A model generated the notes under the pieces. It worked only from the letters and a program-made list of their open reading frames with translations, did no database searches and was not told the DNA's origin. 64,000 nucleotides of DNA from Bacillota bacterium (GTDB lineage: Bacteria; Sysuimicrobiota; Sysuimicrobiia; Sysuimicrobiales; Segetimicrobiaceae): assembly GCA_021324255.1 (NCBI GenBank), contig JAJPJL010000003.1:1-64000 (forward strand). Reading direction: 5' to 3'. How positions within the stretch are numbered: the stretch's first letter is position 1; each line of letters begins with the position of its first letter. A program made the position numbers and the translations under genes. Below, piece after piece: positions 61,892-64,000 of this stretch.

Positions 61892-62719
61892 CTATCGCGT
61901 CTGACCGGCCGCCCCGGAGAAGCCAGCGGCGGCGCGGCGGGACGAACGGGCATGCCCCCCCGGCAGGGCGGCCCGCTCGCGCTGCGTCTTTGCGATCCGC
62001 TTGTACGCGCCGCTGATCTGGACGGCCAGGGGACCGTACGGCTGGCTCGCGACGGATGCGAGACCGTCGCGAATCGCCGATGTCACGGACGCCTGCGTGA
62101 TCTCGTCGATCGGCAGCACCGTCGTCTTGATCCCTACCTGCGCCCAGAAATGCGCGTCGCTGCCGCCCATGATAGGCAGACCGAGCCGCGTCGCCTCGGC
62201 GCCCACTCGATCGTCCATGGTGAAATCCTTGCCGTTCAACTCGAGCGCGTCGAGGGCGGCCAGCCGCGGCAGGCCGACCTTCGCCAGCTCCTTGCCCGGC
62301 CGAAACATGTGCGCCCCCGCCACGAACCCCCCGGCGTGCCGCACCGCGGCAATCGCCTCGTCGAACGGCGCCCTGTAGCCGGCCGTGGCAGGACGGGCGA
62401 GCGTGGCGTCGAGCGCCTCAAGCTGTCTCACGGTGCCCAGCACGATCAGGTCGCACCCCTCCAGGATGCTGAGCTCGGCGCCGCTGAGGAGCCGGAACCC
62501 ATCGGGCCCCTCGTAGACGCCGTCCGCATCGCTGTAGCGGAACTCGCGCCGGAGTGCTTCGTGGATGCGCCAGTAGTCCGCGGCATGAAAGTGCTCCACC
62601 AGGGCGACGCCGTCGAGCCCCAGGCGCTTCGCCTGCGCGATGTGCTGCCACACCGCGCGGGGAGCGAACGGAAAGGACTTCGAGAGCTTGGCGTGGGTAT
62701 GCAGGTCGATCCGTTTCAT
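61892..62719 (-). CDS. PHP-domain phosphoesterase
   Basis: A 275-residue metal-dependent phosphoesterase of the PHP family. Metal motifs: DLHTHAKLSKSF, VEHFHAADYW, the LSGAELSILEG glutamate, GGFVAGAHMFRP, and GGSDAHFWAQVG. It has an Arg/Ala-rich tail of about 25 residues. It is first gene of the minus-strand cluster, 117 bases before amphi-Trp 2, and could remove a phosphate added by one of the cluster kinases (inference). Confidence 0.88.
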   Translation of the reverse strand: MKRIDLHTHAKLSKSFPFAPRAVWQHIAQAKRLGLDGVALVEHFHAADYWRIHEALRREFRYSDADGVYEGPDGFRLLSGAELSILEGCDLIVLGTVRQLEALDATLARPATAGYRAPFDEAIAAVRHAGGFVAGAHMFRPGKELAKVGLPRLAALDALELNGKDFTMDDRVGAEATRLGLPIMGGSDAHFWAQVGIKTTVLPIDEITQASVTSAIRDGLASVASQPYGPLAVQISGAYKRIAKTQRERAALPGGHARSSRRAAAGFSGAAGQTR

Positions 62720-62835
62720 CGTCGCGTCTCCCGGAGATGCTGCGAGTGTGCGGCGTCCGTCCCGACTCGAGCACAGGTCCGTTGTGAGCCGTCTCCATGG
62801 CCGTCCACACGAGCGTTTTCATCCCTCCGGCTCAA

Positions 62836-62864
62836 ACTCTATCCGCCAGTGTTTAACCGGGCAA
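62836..62864 (-). promoter_or_regulatory. Candidate promoter of the PHP-GAK cluster
   Basis: Minus-strand TTGCCC (62864-62859), 17 bases, TAGAGT (62841-62836); each box matches the consensus at four of six positions. It sits in an AT-richer patch 117 bases before the PHP start. The rest of the gap to 62938 shows no gene. Confidence 0.35.
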
Positions 62865-62938
62865 GATACGAACCAAAACCGAGGGCAAAGATACTGTTAA
62901 CGAAAGGTTATGAATCGTGATGGCGTTGTGCGCAGACG

Positions 62939-63217
62939 CTACCCTTCGGGCGTCCACACGACCACCAGCGCCTCCGGCATGCCGCTGCGCGTTCGCAGCC
63001 AGTCATGGACGGCCGGCGGCCAGGTGTGGTCGATCTCGTGCATGAGCTTGCCCACCTGATAGACATCGCCCCAACGGCCCTTGACCCGGACGTGGCCGTG
63101 GGGCTTCAGCTTTTGACTGGTCGAAAACCACTCCCGAACGGCGTCCGGGGCGCTGATGGTGGAGTTCGCGGCGTAGTAGAACATGAACGCTGTCCGAGCA
63201 GGAATCGTCGTGGCCAT
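62939..63217 (-). CDS. Small protein of unknown function
   Basis: A 92-residue soluble protein with good codon bias. Visible features: an aromatic-rich start (AFMFYYAANSTISAPDAVRE), KGRWGDVYQVGKLMHEIDHTW in the middle and PEALVVVWTPEG at the end. No signal peptide, membrane span or catalytic motif I know. It precedes the PHP cluster on the same strand by 219 bases; co-expression is uncertain. Confidence 0.65.
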   Translation of the reverse strand: MATTIPARTAFMFYYAANSTISAPDAVREWFSTSQKLKPHGHVRVKGRWGDVYQVGKLMHEIDHTWPPAVHDWLRTRSGMPEALVVVWTPEG

Positions 63218-63472
63218 CCCCCGGTCCCCCGGCGCACCGCCTCACTGCCCGTTGTGTGCCCAGGGGACGGGGAGGTTAGTCGCTCGGCTATCCCTCAGAG
63301 ACAGTTCAGCCGGCGCTGCATCGCGCCGGGTCCCGGCGGACCGCACAGCCTGACGATCGCCCGATCCGCGTGACGGACCCGCGCAGCCGGGAGGGAAACC
63401 GCGACCGGCCCAAGTACCCTAAGCGCGGGCCGGGCGCGCCGCGCACCGGCGCAACGGGCTCCGGGAGGCGAC

Positions 63473-64000
63473 ATGGAGGTCGTCAATCCGATCGTCAGTC
63501 GCTGGCAGCGCGAGGCCCGGGACGATCTCGAAGGGTTCTGGGGCCGGGCCGCCGAGCAGCTGCCGTGGTTCCGCGCATGGGATCGCGTGTTTGAGTGGAC
63601 GTTCCCGACGTTCCGGTGGTACCGGGGCGGCCTCACGAACCTGTCGTTCAACTGCCTGGACCATCACGTGGCCCACGGCCGGGCCGGCCACGCCGCCCTC
63701 GTCTACGCGAACGAGCGGGGCGAGCGGCAAGTGTACACCTACGCGCAGTTGCGCCGTGAGGTGATGCGCGCCGCGGCGGCGCTCCAGGGCATGGGCATCG
63801 GGAAGGGCGACCGGGTGACGATCTACATGCCGACCTGTCCCGAGGCGATCGTGCTGATGCTCGCGGCCGTGCGCATCGGGGCCATTCACTCGGTCGTCTA
63901 CGCCGGGTTCGGCGCGGGCGCGCTGGCGGACCGCATCCGTGCGAGCGGCTCACGGGTCCTCTTCGCCGCCGACGCCACGTTCCGGAAGGGACGGGAGGTC
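63473..64000 (+). CDS. Acetyl-CoA synthetase-like AMP-forming ligase, 5' part
   Basis: The first 176 residues of an acyl-CoA synthetase, cut by the window edge. The N-terminal domain (VNPIVSRWQREARDDLEGFW, then LTNLSFNCLDHHVAHGRAGH and YTYAQLRREVMRAAAALQGM) and HSVVYAGFGAGALADRI match the acetate/propionate-CoA ligase group. ATG 63473 has GGGAGG five bases upstream. The acyl adenylate motifs lie beyond the window, so acetate versus another short acid is open. Confidence 0.88.
   Translation, partial: MEVVNPIVSRWQREARDDLEGFWGRAAEQLPWFRAWDRVFEWTFPTFRWYRGGLTNLSFNCLDHHVAHGRAGHAALVYANERGERQVYTYAQLRREVMRAAAALQGMGIGKGDRVTIYMPTCPEAIVLMLAAVRIGAIHSVVYAGFGAGALADRIRASGSRVLFAADATFRKGREV

Noticed and set aside
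1-64000. CRISPR arrays, tRNA or rRNA genes, insertion sequences, prophage or integron parts
   Set aside because: I looked for repeat-spacer periodicity, tRNA cloverleaf blocks, transposase motifs and integrase signatures and saw none; this was by eye, not by a search program.

Overview
The window is 64 kb of very GC-rich bacterial DNA (third codon positions are mostly G or C). Genes are closely packed, often with 4-base GTGA or ATGA overlaps, GTG starts are common, and I see no rRNA, tRNA, CRISPR array, transposase or phage gene. The content (C-P lyase, many solute-binding-protein ABC transporters, amidohydrolases, M24 and M81 enzymes, creatininase, agmatinase) fits a free-living heterotroph that scavenges phosphonates and nitrogen-rich organics, such as a soil or sediment lineage. 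The phylum cannot be fixed from the sequence; a deep-branching high-GC soil lineage is possible but is a guess.

Layout. (1) 1-507: left edge with a cyclic-dinucleotide (GEMM-I) riboswitch and its promoter on the minus strand, serving a gene outside the window. (2) 508-4620: a secreted repeat protein, an amidohydrolase, a beta-hydroxyacid dehydrogenase and a class III aminotransferase-fold enzyme. (3) 4738-17168, minus strand: a phosphonate locus, transcribed phnG-H-I-J-K-L-M, two permeases, a PhnO-like acetyltransferase, a phosphonate-binding protein, an ABC ATPase, then phosphonoacetate hydrolase (phnA) and a small PH-like protein. (4) 17415-25256: a ThDP enzyme, small exported proteins, an XRE regulator, two sugar-ABC permeases, an MFS transporter and a 2-hydroxyacid dehydrogenase. 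(5) 25310-37480, mostly minus strand: a catabolic block with two ACMSD-like amidohydrolases, two M24 enzymes, dehydrogenases, an LVIVD beta-propeller-like protein, a CocE-type hydrolase and a sugar-binding protein.

(6) 37730-46311, plus strand: a complete Liv-type ABC transporter with two paralogous binding proteins, followed by a zinc alcohol dehydrogenase and a cyclic-amidohydrolase. (7) 46351-55664: a LacI-controlled divergent regulon, with LacI, a DegT aminotransferase and a Gfo/Idh dehydrogenase on the minus strand, and a sugar ABC importer, an M81 enzyme and a creatininase on the plus strand. A perfect 20-bp palindrome and a second operator sit on the facing promoters. (8) 55769-57449: an agmatinase-family ureohydrolase and a LOG-family protein. 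(9) 57519-62719, minus strand: a six-gene cluster (PHP hydrolase, two amphi-Trp proteins, a PhoU-kinase fusion, a RimK-like ATP-grasp ligase, an HprK-related kinase) that matches what I recall as the uncharacterised 'GAK' system and is the strongest candidate for undescribed biology here. (10) 62939-64000: a small unknown protein and the start of an acetyl-CoA synthetase.

How the parts work together: regions 3, 5, 6 and 7 each pair an importer with hydrolases or dehydrogenases, the design of a scavenger. The phosphonate locus gives several ways to free phosphate: broad C-P lyase, dedicated phosphonoacetate hydrolysis and aminophosphonate acetylation. Region 9 combines a phosphate-signalling fold (PhoU), a serine-kinase fold (HprK), a sugar/antibiotic-kinase fold (APH) and a peptide-bond-type ligase (ATP-grasp), which suggests a phosphorylation-gated modification pathway with no known product.
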